Position numbers and translations under genes: made by a program
NCBI GenBank assembly: GCA_038214535.1
Contig: JBBQRS010000082.1
Span: forward strand, 1 to 21,867
DNA length: 21,867 bases
Source: JBBQRS01 sp038214535
GTDB taxonomy: Bacteria; Chloroflexota; Anaerolineae; CG2-30-64-16
Direction of reading: 5' to 3'
Shown here: in pieces, positions 1-7,043 of the stretch
Position numbering within the stretch: position 1 is the stretch's first letter
How the letters are laid out: each line of letters starts with the position of its first letter
The notes under the pieces: model-generated
Told to the model about the DNA's origin: nothing
Databases searched by the model: none
The model's input: the letters and a program-made list of their open reading frames with translations, nothing else

Positions 1-1089
1 GCGAACCTGATGCGCGTGTTGCAGGCCGGCGGCGCCGATGTGGTGCTGGTCGCCTCCAACCCGCTTTCGACGCAGGACGACGTGGCGGCCACCCTGGTCG
101 CACACTACGAAATGCCGGTCTACGCCATCAAGGGCGAGAACAACGCCACCTATTATGACCATATCAAGGCTGCGCTAGACTTCAGGCCGCACATCACGAT
201 GGATGACGGGGCCGACCTGGTGGGCACGCTGCACAAAGAGCGTCGCGAGCTGCTCGACGGCATCATCGGCGGCACCGAAGAGACCACCACCGGCGTCATC
301 CGGTTGCGCGCCATGGCGCACGACAATGAGTTGATGTTCCCCGTGATCGCCGTGAACGACGCCATGACCAAACACCTGTTTGACAACCGTTATGGCACGG
401 GCCAAAGCACCATGGACGGCGTGATCCGCGCGACCAATGTGCTGATCGCCGGCAAGACGGTGGTCATCGCGGGTTACGGCTGGTGCAGCCGCGGCATCGC
501 CATGCGGGCCAAGGGCTTCGGCGCCGACGTGGTGGTCACCGAAGTGGACCCGATGAAGGCGCTGGAAGCCGTGATGGATGGGTTCCGCGTCATGCCGATG
601 GAGCAGGCCGCCGCGCAGGGCAACATCTTCATCACCGCCACCGGCGACATCAACGTGCTCGATAAGCATCACTTCGAAGCGATGCGCGACGGGGCCATCA
701 TGGCGAATTCGGGCCACTTCAACGTGGAGATCAACTTGCCCGAGTTGGAGAAAATGGCGACGGAAGTGCGCCGCGTGCGCGAGTTCCTCGATGAGTACAT
801 CCTGTCCGATGGGCGGCGGCTGTACGTGGCGGGCGAGGGCCGCCTGGTCAACCTGGCCGCGGCCGAAGGCCACCCCAGCGCCGTGATGGATATGAGCTTT
901 GCCAACCAGGCGCTCTCTGCGGAGTACATGGCGAAGAATTACCAGGACCTCAAGCACACCGTCTACAGCGTGCCTGAAGACATTGACAAAGAGATCGCGC
1001 GCCTCAAGCTGGCCGCGATGGGCATCAACATTGACACGCTCACCGCTGAGCAAGAAGCCTATCTGAACGAATGGCGGATAGGGACATGA
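1..1089 (+). CDS. ahcY: S-adenosyl-L-homocysteine hydrolase, 5'-truncated by the window edge
   Basis: Adenosylhomocysteinase reversibly splits S-adenosylhomocysteine into adenosine and homocysteine in the cytosol. This removes the product inhibitor of methyltransferases and feeds homocysteine back to methionine. The frame is open from base 1, so the N-terminus (perhaps 50-70 residues) lies outside; the ATG at 10 is internal. Family blocks are clear: EETTTGVIRL (about 280-309), the catalytic stretch VNDAMTKHLFDNRYGTGQS (about 352-408), the NAD-binding Rossmann turn GYGWCSRG (475-498), NSGHFNVEI (709-735) and AAAEGHPSAVMDMSFANQ (856-909). The WRIGT ending, in place of the eukaryotic HYRY tail, and the GYGWC form point to the shorter archaeal/Thermotoga-like subgroup. 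One oddity is a Ser where the third Gly of the NAD turn (GxGxxG) is expected. metK follows 133 bp downstream, so two activated methyl cycle genes are neighbours. Identification is very secure. Confidence 0.96.
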   Translation, partial: ANLMRVLQAGGADVVLVASNPLSTQDDVAATLVAHYEMPVYAIKGENNATYYDHIKAALDFRPHITMDDGADLVGTLHKERRELLDGIIGGTEETTTGVIRLRAMAHDNELMFPVIAVNDAMTKHLFDNRYGTGQSTMDGVIRATNVLIAGKTVVIAGYGWCSRGIAMRAKGFGADVVVTEVDPMKALEAVMDGFRVMPMEQAAAQGNIFITATGDINVLDKHHFEAMRDGAIMANSGHFNVEINLPELEKMATEVRRVREFLDEYILSDGRRLYVAGEGRLVNLAAAEGHPSAVMDMSFANQALSAEYMAKNYQDLKHTVYSVPEDIDKEIARLKLAAMGINIDTLTAEQEAYLNEWRIGT

Positions 1090-1095
1090 TAGAGC

Positions 1096-1192
1096 GGTGA
1101 TTGGGAATCGGGCATCGGGGATCAGGGATTGGGAATCGCACCTGCTGCCCATTTCTGGATACCCTTTACCCGATACCCGTTCCCCAATCACC
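1096..1192. repeat. Imperfect inverted repeat of GGGAATCGGG-type units in the ahcY-metK gap
   Basis: The arms at 1096-1119 and 1169-1192 are complementary over 24 bases with about four mismatches. The left side is built from short variants of GGGAATCGGG / GGGATTGGGAATCG, and the right side is its complement (CCCGATACCCGTTCCCCAATC). The element ends 30 bp before metK. It looks like a degenerate palindromic intergenic repeat and not a terminator, because no T-run follows. I see no SAM riboswitch features in this gap. Confidence 0.6.
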
Positions 1193-1222
1193 CATCACCC
1201 AAACTAATAGGGAGCAACAAAC

Positions 1223-2434
1223 ATGACTACAACTTTCTCTAGCTCTCCGAAGTTCTATTTCACTTCGGAATCGGTGACCGAGGGGCATCCGGACAAAATC
1301 TGCGATCAAATCGCCGACGCGTTGCTGGACGCCATCATCATCGAAGACCCCGATGCCCGCGTGGCATGCGAGGTCGCGACCACCACCGGCCTGATCGCCG
1401 TGCTGGGCGAAATCACCACCAGCACCTACGTGGATATCGGCAACCTGGCGCGCAGCGTGGTGCGCGACATCGGCTACACCCGCGCCAAGTTCGGCTTCGA
1501 CGCCGACACCTGCGCCGTGATCGTCAGCGTCAAAGAACAGAGCGCCGACATCGCGTTGGGCGTGGACAAGGCGCTGGAAGCCAAACGCGGCGAGATGAGC
1601 GACGCGGAGATCGAGACGATCGGCGCGGGCGACCAGGGCATGATGTTCGGGTTCGCCTGCAACGAGACCGAGAACTACATGCCGCTCAGCATTGATCTGG
1701 CGCACAAGTTGGTCAAGCGGTTGGCGCACGTTCGCAAAGACGGCACGCTGCCCTACCTCCGCCCCGACGGCAAGAGCCAGGTCACCGTGGAATACCACTA
1801 CGGCAAGCCGGTGCGCGTTGACACCATCGTCATCTCCACCCAGCACAGCCCCGACGTGGATCACAGCAAGATCGAGGCCGACCTCTACGAACGCGTGATC
1901 AAGTACGTCGTGCCGAACGGTTATCTGGACGAAGACACCAAAATCTTCATCAACCCGACCGGGCGTTTCGTGATCGGCGGGCCGATGGGCGATTCCGGCG
2001 TCACCGGGCGCAAGATCATCGTGGACAGCTACGGCGGCGTAGCGCGTCACGGCGGCGGCGCGTTCTCCGGCAAAGACCCGACGAAGGTAGACCGCTCGGC
2101 GGCCTACATGATCCGCTACGTGGCGAAGAATCTGGTAGCCGCGGGCATCGCCGACCGGCTGGAAATCCAGGTGAGCTACGCCATCGGCGTGGCGCAGCCG
2201 CTCAGCATCGCGGTCGAGACCTACGGCACCGGCAAGATCAGCGATGAGCGGATCGTCGAACTGATCCGCGAGAACTTCGACCTGCGGCCGGCTGCAATCA
2301 TCCGCGATCTCGATCTGCGCCGCCCCATCTACCGAGCGACCTCGAACTACGGCCACTTTGGGCGCACCGACATTGACGCCCCGTGGGAGAAACTGGATAA
2401 GGTCGCCACGTTGAAGAAGGCGGCCGGGCTCTAG
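1223..2434 (+). CDS. metK: S-adenosylmethionine synthetase (methionine adenosyltransferase)
   Basis: MetK makes S-adenosylmethionine from methionine and ATP, releasing phosphate and diphosphate, in the cytosol. The predicted 403 residues match the bacterial family length. Visible motifs are GHPDKICDQIADA (21-33, ATP/methionine site), the first family signature GAGDQGMMFGFAC (134-146), and the glycine-rich P-loop signature GGGAFSGKDPTKVDRSAAY (277-295). The ATG at 1223 is preceded by GGGAG about 8 bases upstream, which supports the start. The gene lies downstream of ahcY in the same direction, consistent with a methyl-cycle unit, and is closed by a strong terminator at 2494-2547. No missing catalytic block was noticed. 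A long open frame on the opposite strand across this gene is a high-GC shadow. Confidence 0.98.
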   Translation: MTTTFSSSPKFYFTSESVTEGHPDKICDQIADALLDAIIIEDPDARVACEVATTTGLIAVLGEITTSTYVDIGNLARSVVRDIGYTRAKFGFDADTCAVIVSVKEQSADIALGVDKALEAKRGEMSDAEIETIGAGDQGMMFGFACNETENYMPLSIDLAHKLVKRLAHVRKDGTLPYLRPDGKSQVTVEYHYGKPVRVDTIVISTQHSPDVDHSKIEADLYERVIKYVVPNGYLDEDTKIFINPTGRFVIGGPMGDSGVTGRKIIVDSYGGVARHGGGAFSGKDPTKVDRSAAYMIRYVAKNLVAAGIADRLEIQVSYAIGVAQPLSIAVETYGTGKISDERIVELIRENFDLRPAAIIRDLDLRRPIYRATSNYGHFGRTDIDAPWEKLDKVATLKKAAGL

Positions 2435-2435
2435 A

Positions 2436-2458
2436 CGCTGTAAGCCGCTACTACGAAG
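2436..2458 (-). repeat. Degenerate copy of the GTTYGTAGT-hairpin repeat downstream of metK
   Basis: Read on the minus strand, the segment is CTTCGTAGTAGCGGCTTACA followed by GCG. A TTCGTAGT flank (complement of 2450-2457) is followed by a decayed AGCGGCTT..CAGC hairpin. The same flank-plus-hairpin design occurs at 3672-3729 and 20745-20765. The copy is short and eroded, so confidence is limited. Confidence 0.35.
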
Positions 2459-2493
2459 AAGTGCGACAGCCGTTCTCGGGTAGATTGTGAGAG

Positions 2494-2547
2494 CATCGGA
2501 CGCAGCGGCGAAAGGCGTCTTCGCCGCTGCGTCCGATGATTTTTCTT
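2494..2547 (+). terminator. Strong rho-independent terminator after metK
   Basis: A perfect 19-bp stem (2494-2512 paired with 2520-2538) closes a 7-base loop and is followed by ATTTTTCTT. It begins 59 bases after the metK stop and separates the methyl-cycle genes from the sugar-nucleotide block. The stem-loop plus T-run is the textbook intrinsic terminator form. Confidence 0.93.
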
Positions 2548-2561
2548 AAGGTCGGGTCGCT

Positions 2562-2590
2562 TTGCCGATACCTTGTCCGTGCGCTATAAT
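2562..2590 (+). promoter_or_regulatory. Sigma-70-like promoter for the rmd-gmd-pgm block
   Basis: The -35 is TTGCCG (2562-2567) and the -10 is a perfect TATAAT (2585-2590), separated by exactly 17 bases. It sits 15 bases after the metK terminator and ahead of the sugar-nucleotide genes. Transcription would start near 2597, leaving a leader of about 65 bases before the TTG start at 2663. Confidence 0.8.
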
Positions 2591-2648
2591 CCGCCGGATA
2601 CGCGCGTGTTTTCGCAACATGCGGCACGCGGAGCGCGGGCGACGGTGG

Positions 2649-2656
2649 AAGGGGAG
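2649..2656 (+). promoter_or_regulatory. Shine-Dalgarno that fixes the TTG start of rmd
   Basis: AAGGGGAG lies 6 bases before the TTG at 2663. Together with the promoter, whose -10 falls downstream of the longest in-frame start (2573), it selects TTG 2663 as the start. The dinucleotide-binding fold then begins at residue 2, as is usual in this family. Confidence 0.75.
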
Positions 2657-2662
2657 AGACTT

Positions 2663-3670
2663 TTGCGAGCGCTCATCACAGGGATATCCGGCTTCGTCGG
2701 CAGCCATCTCGCCGAATACCTGCTGCGTGAAACCGATTGGCAGGTGGCGGGCACGGTGTATGGCCGGTCGGATAATATTGCACATCTGAGAAACCGGCTG
2801 GCGCTCTACCCGGCCGAATTATCGCGCATCGAAGTCGTGCGCCTCATCATCGAAGAAACCCGGCCCGACTATATTTTCCACTTGGCGGCCCAGCCCATCC
2901 CGGCGCTCTCGAAACGCGACCCCTGGTTCACGCTCGAAAACAACATCCGCGCCCAGCTCAACGTGCTGGAGGGGCTGCGCGAAACAGGTTTGGCAAGCCG
3001 CGTCCTGGTCGTTGGGTCATCCGAGGAATACGGGAGAGTTCGCCCCGACGACTTGCCGCTCAACGAAGACGCGCCGCTGCGCCCTGTCACACCATACGCG
3101 GTCAGCAAAGTCTCGCAGGACTATCTCGGCCTGCAATATCAGATCGCCTATGGCACGGAAGCAATCCGCGTGCGGCCCTTCAACCACATCGGGCCGCGCC
3201 AGCGCAAGGGCTTCGTGGCCCCCGACTTCGCGAGTCAGATCGCGGAGATCGAAGCCGGGCTGCGCCCGCCGGAGGTGATGGTGGGCGCGCTGGATGTCGA
3301 ACGCGATTTCAGCGACGTGCGTGACATCGTGCGCGGCTATCATCTCGCCATGCTGCACGGCGAGTCGGGCGATGTGTATAATCTGGGCGCGGAACGCGCC
3401 CACAGCATCCGCGAGATGCTGGATATATTAATCGGGTTCACCGGCATGGAGATTCGCGTGGTGCAAGATCCCACGCGTATGCGCGGCGCAGATACGCCCA
3501 GCATCGTCTCCGATTGCAGCAAACTGCGCGCCCTCACCGGCTGGCGCACCGAAATCTCTTTTGAAGACAGCCTGCGCGACGTGCTGGATTACTGGCGCGA
3601 ACAGGTGCGCTTGGATGCAACTGATCCCACGCCGCCCGAAATGCGCCTCGAACCGCGCATCACGTCGTAG
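2663..3670 (+). CDS. rmd: GDP-4-keto-6-deoxy-D-mannose reductase-like SDR (NAD-dependent epimerase/dehydratase family)
   Basis: This is an extended short-chain dehydrogenase/reductase of 335 residues. The likely role is stereospecific reduction of GDP-4-keto-6-deoxymannose, the product of the neighbouring Gmd, to GDP-6-deoxy-D-mannose (GDP-D-rhamnose). The nucleotide-binding motif GISGFVG is at 7-13 and the catalytic S-S-E segment at 119-121. YAVSK (Y145, K149) gives the YxxxK dyad, and RPFNHIGPRQ followed by GFVAPDFASQIAEIE (171-197) is the block typical of Rmd proteins. The usual acidic adenosine-site segment (CDLTD-like) reads AELSR near 51-55, so cofactor contacts may differ. The start is a TTG with a good ribosome site. 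The epimerase/dehydratase family is certain; Rmd over GDP-fucose synthase or another epimerase is inferred from the block and from gmd 79 bp downstream. Confidence 0.82.
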   Translation: MRALITGISGFVGSHLAEYLLRETDWQVAGTVYGRSDNIAHLRNRLALYPAELSRIEVVRLIIEETRPDYIFHLAAQPIPALSKRDPWFTLENNIRAQLNVLEGLRETGLASRVLVVGSSEEYGRVRPDDLPLNEDAPLRPVTPYAVSKVSQDYLGLQYQIAYGTEAIRVRPFNHIGPRQRKGFVAPDFASQIAEIEAGLRPPEVMVGALDVERDFSDVRDIVRGYHLAMLHGESGDVYNLGAERAHSIREMLDILIGFTGMEIRVVQDPTRMRGADTPSIVSDCSKLRALTGWRTEISFEDSLRDVLDYWREQVRLDATDPTPPEMRLEPRITS

Positions 3671-3671
3671 T

Positions 3672-3729
3672 TTGTTCGTAGTGCGCAGTTCTCTGCGCCA
3701 TTGTTCGCAGCGCGCAGTCCTCTGCGCCG
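3672..3729 (+). repeat. Two tandem 29-bp hairpin repeats in the rmd-gmd gap
   Basis: The units at 3672-3700 and 3701-3729 match at 25 of 29 positions. Each starts TTGTTCG(T/C)AG and carries a small hairpin of the GCGCAG-loop-CTGCGC type. They fill almost the whole 79-bp gap, ending 11 bases before the gmd Shine-Dalgarno. The GTTCGTAGT flank links them to 2436-2458 and 20745-20765. Confidence 0.75.
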
Positions 3730-3749
3730 AAGTAAATCATGAGGAGAGT

Positions 3750-4736
3750 ATGCCAAAAGCTCTGATCACCGGCATCACCGGACAAGACGGCTCTTATCTG
3801 GCGGAGTTTCTGCTGGAGCAGGGCTATGAAGTGATCGGTATGGTGCGCCGCACCAGCACAATCAACTTCGACCGGATTCGCACTTTCCAGGATCGGGTGA
3901 CCATCGCGCAGGGCGACCTGCTGGATCAGGTCAGCCTGATTCACATCCTCCAGGAGCATCGCCCGGATGAGGTTTATAACCTTGCGGCGCAGAGCTTCGT
4001 ACCGACCAGCTTCACCCAGCCGGTGCTCACGGGCGAGTTCACGGCGCTGGGCGTCACGCGCGTGCTCGACGCCATCCGCACCGTGGACCGCGGCATCCGC
4101 TTCTACCAGGCATCCAGTTCGGAGATGTTCGGCAAAGTGCATGAGACGCCCCAGCGCGAGACCACCCCGTTCCACCCGCGCAGCCCCTACGGCGTCGCCA
4201 AGGTATACGGCCACTGGATCACAATCAACTATCGCGAGAGCTATGACCTCTTCGCGTGTTCGGGCATCCTGTTCAACCACGAATCGCCGCGGCGCGGGCT
4301 CGAGTTTGTGACGCATAAGATCACCCAGACGGTGGCGCGCATCAAGCTGGAATTGACCGACGAGCTGCGCCTGGGCAACCTCGAAGCGCGCCGCGATTGG
4401 GGCTACGCGCCCGACTACGTCCGCGCCATGTGGTTGATGCTGCAACACGACCAGCCCGATGACTACGTGGTCGCCACAGGTGAAACGCACTCGGTGCGCG
4501 AATTCTGCCAGGAGGCGTTCGATTACGTCGGCCTCGATTGGGAGAAATACGTCGTCATAGACCCCCGGTTCTATCGCCCCGCCGAGGTAGACCTGCTGGT
4601 CGGCGACGCGAGCAAAGCCGGCCGTATCCTGCACTGGGAGCCGTCGGTCACCTTCAACGAATTGGTTCGCATCATGGTGGACGCCGACCTTGAGCAACTG
4701 GCGCAAACCGGGAATCACACGCCCCAGGTGGGCTGA
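3750..4736 (+). CDS. gmd: GDP-mannose 4,6-dehydratase
   Basis: Gmd converts GDP-D-mannose to GDP-4-keto-6-deoxy-D-mannose, the branch point for GDP-rhamnose, GDP-fucose and related deoxysugars. The 328 residues match the usual length. It has the cofactor motif GITGQDG (8-14) and NFDRI (39-43). The catalytic set is S123, E125, Y147 and K151 (SSSEMFG and YGVAK), with the 22-residue Glu-Tyr spacing of characterised enzymes. LFNHESPRRGLEFVTHKI (174-191) is a strong family block. The frame is open further upstream, but ATG 3750 is preceded by GAGGAG (3741-3746) and places the Rossmann fold at residue 3. The gene lies between rmd and pgm; pgm starts 14 bp after its stop, so the three are probably cotranscribed. 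Confidence 0.96.
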   Translation: MPKALITGITGQDGSYLAEFLLEQGYEVIGMVRRTSTINFDRIRTFQDRVTIAQGDLLDQVSLIHILQEHRPDEVYNLAAQSFVPTSFTQPVLTGEFTALGVTRVLDAIRTVDRGIRFYQASSSEMFGKVHETPQRETTPFHPRSPYGVAKVYGHWITINYRESYDLFACSGILFNHESPRRGLEFVTHKITQTVARIKLELTDELRLGNLEARRDWGYAPDYVRAMWLMLQHDQPDDYVVATGETHSVREFCQEAFDYVGLDWEKYVVIDPRFYRPAEVDLLVGDASKAGRILHWEPSVTFNELVRIMVDADLEQLAQTGNHTPQVG

Positions 4737-4750
4737 TCGAGCAGGGAACC

Positions 4751-6199
4751 ATGTCTGATATTATTTTCGGCACCGACGGTTGGCGCGGCAGCATCGCGGA
4801 GGATTACACCTTCGCCAACGTGCGCCGCTGCACCCAGGGCTTCGCGGATTACCTCAAGGCCACCTATCCCGACGAACTCGCGCGCGGCATGGTGGTCGGC
4901 GGCGACCGGCGCTTCCGCTCGGAGGATTTTGCGGCCGCGGCCGCGGAAGTGCTGGCCGCGAACGGCATCCCCGTGCACTACTGCGGCGGCGGCGTGCCCA
5001 CGCCCGTGATCGCGTTCGGCGTCACCGAGACCGACGCGCTGGGGGCCGTAAACATTACGGCCAGCCACAACCCGCCCACCGACAACGGCTACAAGGTGCG
5101 CGACCCCAACGGCGGCGCGATTGATCCCGACGGCCTGAAAGCCATCGAGGCGCGCATCCCGGCCTCAGAAGCCGCTGTGGCGCGGATGGGCTTCAAGGCC
5201 GCGGTCGAAGTGGGGCTGATCCGCGTTTACGATCCCCTGCCCGGCTATGACGCCCGCATCCGCAGCCTCGTAGATGTGGAGGCGATCAAGGCCGCGGGCT
5301 TCAACGTGCTGGTAGACAACATGTGGGGCAACGGCGCGGGCTACATCAGCCGCTTCATCGCCGGTGGGGCCACGCAGGTCACAGAGTTTCACGCCGAGCG
5401 CAACCCCATCTTCCCCGAGATGAAACGGCCCGAACCGATCCCGCCCAACATTGACGCCGGGCTGGCGAAGGGCCGCGAGATCAACGCCGACGCGATCTGC
5501 ATCATGGATGGCGACGCCGACCGTTGCGGTCTGGGCGACGAGAACGGTGAGTTCGTGGATCAGTTGCGCGTCTTCGGGTTGCTGGCGATGTACCTGCTGG
5601 CGGTGCGCGGCGAGCGCGGCCCGATTATCAAGACCCTCAGCACCACGTCCATGCTCGACAAGCTCGGCAAGCGCTTCGACGTGCCGGTCTACCACACCGG
5701 CGTCGGCTTCAAGTACGTCGCCCCTGCCATGATCGAGCATGATGGGTTGATCGGCGGCGAGGAGAGCGGCGGCTACGCCTTCCGCGGCCACGTCCCCGAA
5801 CGCGACGGCATCCTCGGAAACCTCTACCTGCTGGACTTGATGCGCCGCACCGGCAAGAAGCCGTCCGAACTGGTGGAGATGTTGTTCGAGTTGGTGGGCG
5901 GGCCGCACTATTACGACCGGATTGACACCCGGCTGCGCGATGACGCCATGAAGCAAGACGCCCGCGTCCGGCTCGACGCGGCTATGCCCGAAACGATCGG
6001 TGGACTGCGCGTCACCGGCAAGGACACGACGGACGGCTACAAGTTCGACATGGAAGACGGCGGGTGGCTGCTGGTGCGCTTCTCCGGCACGGAACCGCTG
6101 ATTCGCGTGTATACTGAAACGACGCACGGCGACAAAGTGCAGGCCATCCTGCAAGACGGCATGAAACTGGCCGGTCTTTCTCCCGCGCCCGCCGGGTGA
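4751..6199 (+). CDS. Phosphomannomutase/phosphoglucomutase (alpha-D-phosphohexomutase)
   Basis: This enzyme interconverts hexose 6-phosphate and hexose 1-phosphate. Next to gmd and rmd, mannose-6-P to mannose-1-P for GDP-mannose supply is the likely physiological use. The 482 residues hold all four family loops: the phosphoserine loop TASHNP (103-108, Ser105), the metal loop DGDADR (253-258), the sugar-specificity loop GEESGG (336-341) and the phosphate-binding loop RFSGTEP (443-449). The early GTDGWRG segment (7-13) is typical of the superfamily. The ATG at 4751 is preceded by CAGGGA. The sequence alone does not separate mannose from glucose or glucosamine preference (ManB, Pgm and GlmM look alike at this level), so no symbol is given. 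Its last codons and stop are overlapped by the repeat at 6194-6244. Confidence 0.92.
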   Translation: MSDIIFGTDGWRGSIAEDYTFANVRRCTQGFADYLKATYPDELARGMVVGGDRRFRSEDFAAAAAEVLAANGIPVHYCGGGVPTPVIAFGVTETDALGAVNITASHNPPTDNGYKVRDPNGGAIDPDGLKAIEARIPASEAAVARMGFKAAVEVGLIRVYDPLPGYDARIRSLVDVEAIKAAGFNVLVDNMWGNGAGYISRFIAGGATQVTEFHAERNPIFPEMKRPEPIPPNIDAGLAKGREINADAICIMDGDADRCGLGDENGEFVDQLRVFGLLAMYLLAVRGERGPIIKTLSTTSMLDKLGKRFDVPVYHTGVGFKYVAPAMIEHDGLIGGEESGGYAFRGHVPERDGILGNLYLLDLMRRTGKKPSELVEMLFELVGGPHYYDRIDTRLRDDAMKQDARVRLDAAMPETIGGLRVTGKDTTDGYKFDMEDGGWLLVRFSGTEPLIRVYTETTHGDKVQAILQDGMKLAGLSPAPAG

Positions 6200-6244
6200 G
6201 GGCATCTTTCCCCCTCTCCCCGCGGGAGAGGGTTGGGGTGAGGG
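6194..6244. repeat. CCCTCTCCC/GGGAGAGGG palindromic repeat between pgm and tatD
   Basis: A 9-bp perfect stem (6212-6220 with 6224-6232, loop CGC) is followed by TTGGGGTGAGGG. The direct repeats GGGTGAGGG at 6194-6202 and 6236-6244 bracket it. The left one contains the pgm stop codon, and the right one provides the ribosome site of tatD. This looks like the CCCTCTCC-type intergenic palindrome seen dispersed in various GC-rich bacterial genomes; that comparison is from memory. Confidence 0.65.
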
Positions 6245-6248
6245 AAAA

Positions 6249-7043
6249 TTGATAGACACGCACTGCCACCTCGACATGCCGCAGTTCGACCCCGACCGCG
6301 AGGCCGTAATCGAGCGGGCGCACGAGGTCGGCGTCGAACGGATCATCTGTCCTGGCATCACCCTGGCATCGAGCCGGGACGTGGTGGCGCTGGCGGAACG
6401 CCATCCCGGGGTCTACGCAGCCGTCGGGGTACACCCAAACGACTGCGGCGACTTCGACCTTGAGGACCTGAGCGCCCTGCGAGATCTGGCCCACCATCCG
6501 AAAGTCGTCGCCATCGGCGAGATCGGGTTGGACTATTACTGGGATCGCGTGCCCGCTGACCATCAAAAGGCCACGCTGAGGGCGCAACTGGCGCTGGCGC
6601 TGGAGTTGCGCCTCCCGGTGATCCTGCATAGTCGCGAATCGCACGCCGACCTTCTGTGGGAATTGGCGCAATGGTGGCCTCAGATACGGAAAGACCGCGG
6701 CGCCGATGCTATCATAGGCGTATGGCACGCCTTCTCAGGCGATGCGGCTGAAGCCGGTCAAGCCCGTGCGTTGGGCCTCGTGTTGGGGCTGGGTGGGCCG
6801 GTGACATTCAAAAATGCGCGAGCGCTCAGGGCGCTTGCGCCGCAATTCTACGCCGACCAGGTGATCCTGGAGACCGATGCGCCCTATCTGGCGCCGCACC
6901 CTTATCGCGGGCAGCGTAACGAGCCCGCCTATATACCGTTGATCGCCCATACGCTGGCGACGCTGAAAGGCGCGCCGGTTGCAGCCGTGGCAAGCGAGAC
7001 GACCGAAACCGCTGAACAATGTTTCTGGCCGAGTAGCGAATGA
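6249..7043 (+). CDS. tatD: TatD family metal-dependent hydrolase (putative DNase)
   Basis: TatD proteins are metal-dependent TIM-barrel hydrolases. Several have 3'-5' exonuclease activity on DNA or RNA, and a family member acts as a D-aminoacyl-tRNA-deacylase-like enzyme, so the exact substrate is open. The metal ligands are all present: H5 and H7 (DTHCHLD), E91 (GEIGLDYY), H127 (ILHSRE), H160 (WHAFSGD) and D210 (ETDAPYLAPHPYRGQRNEP). The 264-residue length is normal. The start is TTG 6249, because the DTHCH motif begins at residue 3 and GAGGG ends 5 bases before. The last residues (AEQCFWPSSE) are shorter and less conserved than the common N-x-x-R-x-F ending. The stop overlaps the next start in ATGA, implying translational coupling to the polyprenyl synthase. 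Confidence 0.93.
   Translation: MIDTHCHLDMPQFDPDREAVIERAHEVGVERIICPGITLASSRDVVALAERHPGVYAAVGVHPNDCGDFDLEDLSALRDLAHHPKVVAIGEIGLDYYWDRVPADHQKATLRAQLALALELRLPVILHSRESHADLLWELAQWWPQIRKDRGADAIIGVWHAFSGDAAEAGQARALGLVLGLGGPVTFKNARALRALAPQFYADQVILETDAPYLAPHPYRGQRNEPAYIPLIAHTLATLKGAPVAAVASETTETAEQCFWPSSE

Noticed and set aside
1090..1222. Possible SAM or SAH riboswitch before metK
   Set aside because: The gap is explained by the GGGAATCGGG inverted repeat; I could not find a kink-turn, a SAM-I-like four-way junction or a pseudoknot core.
1166..2356. 396-residue open frame on the minus strand opposite metK
   Set aside because: It is rich in Ala, Val, His and Asp, as expected for a high-GC antisense shadow, shows no recognisable domain, and lies fully over a certain gene.
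2619..2789. ATG in the rmd leader opening a second frame
   Set aside because: It overlaps the conserved rmd coding sequence out of frame and encodes nothing recognisable; there is no good ribosome site.
3660..4718. 352-residue minus-strand open frame opposite gmd
   Set aside because: Antisense shadow of gmd with biased composition and no family motif.
5165..6361. 398-residue minus-strand open frame opposite pgm and the start of tatD
   Set aside because: It crosses the intergenic repeat and two certain genes on the other strand; composition is that of a shadow.
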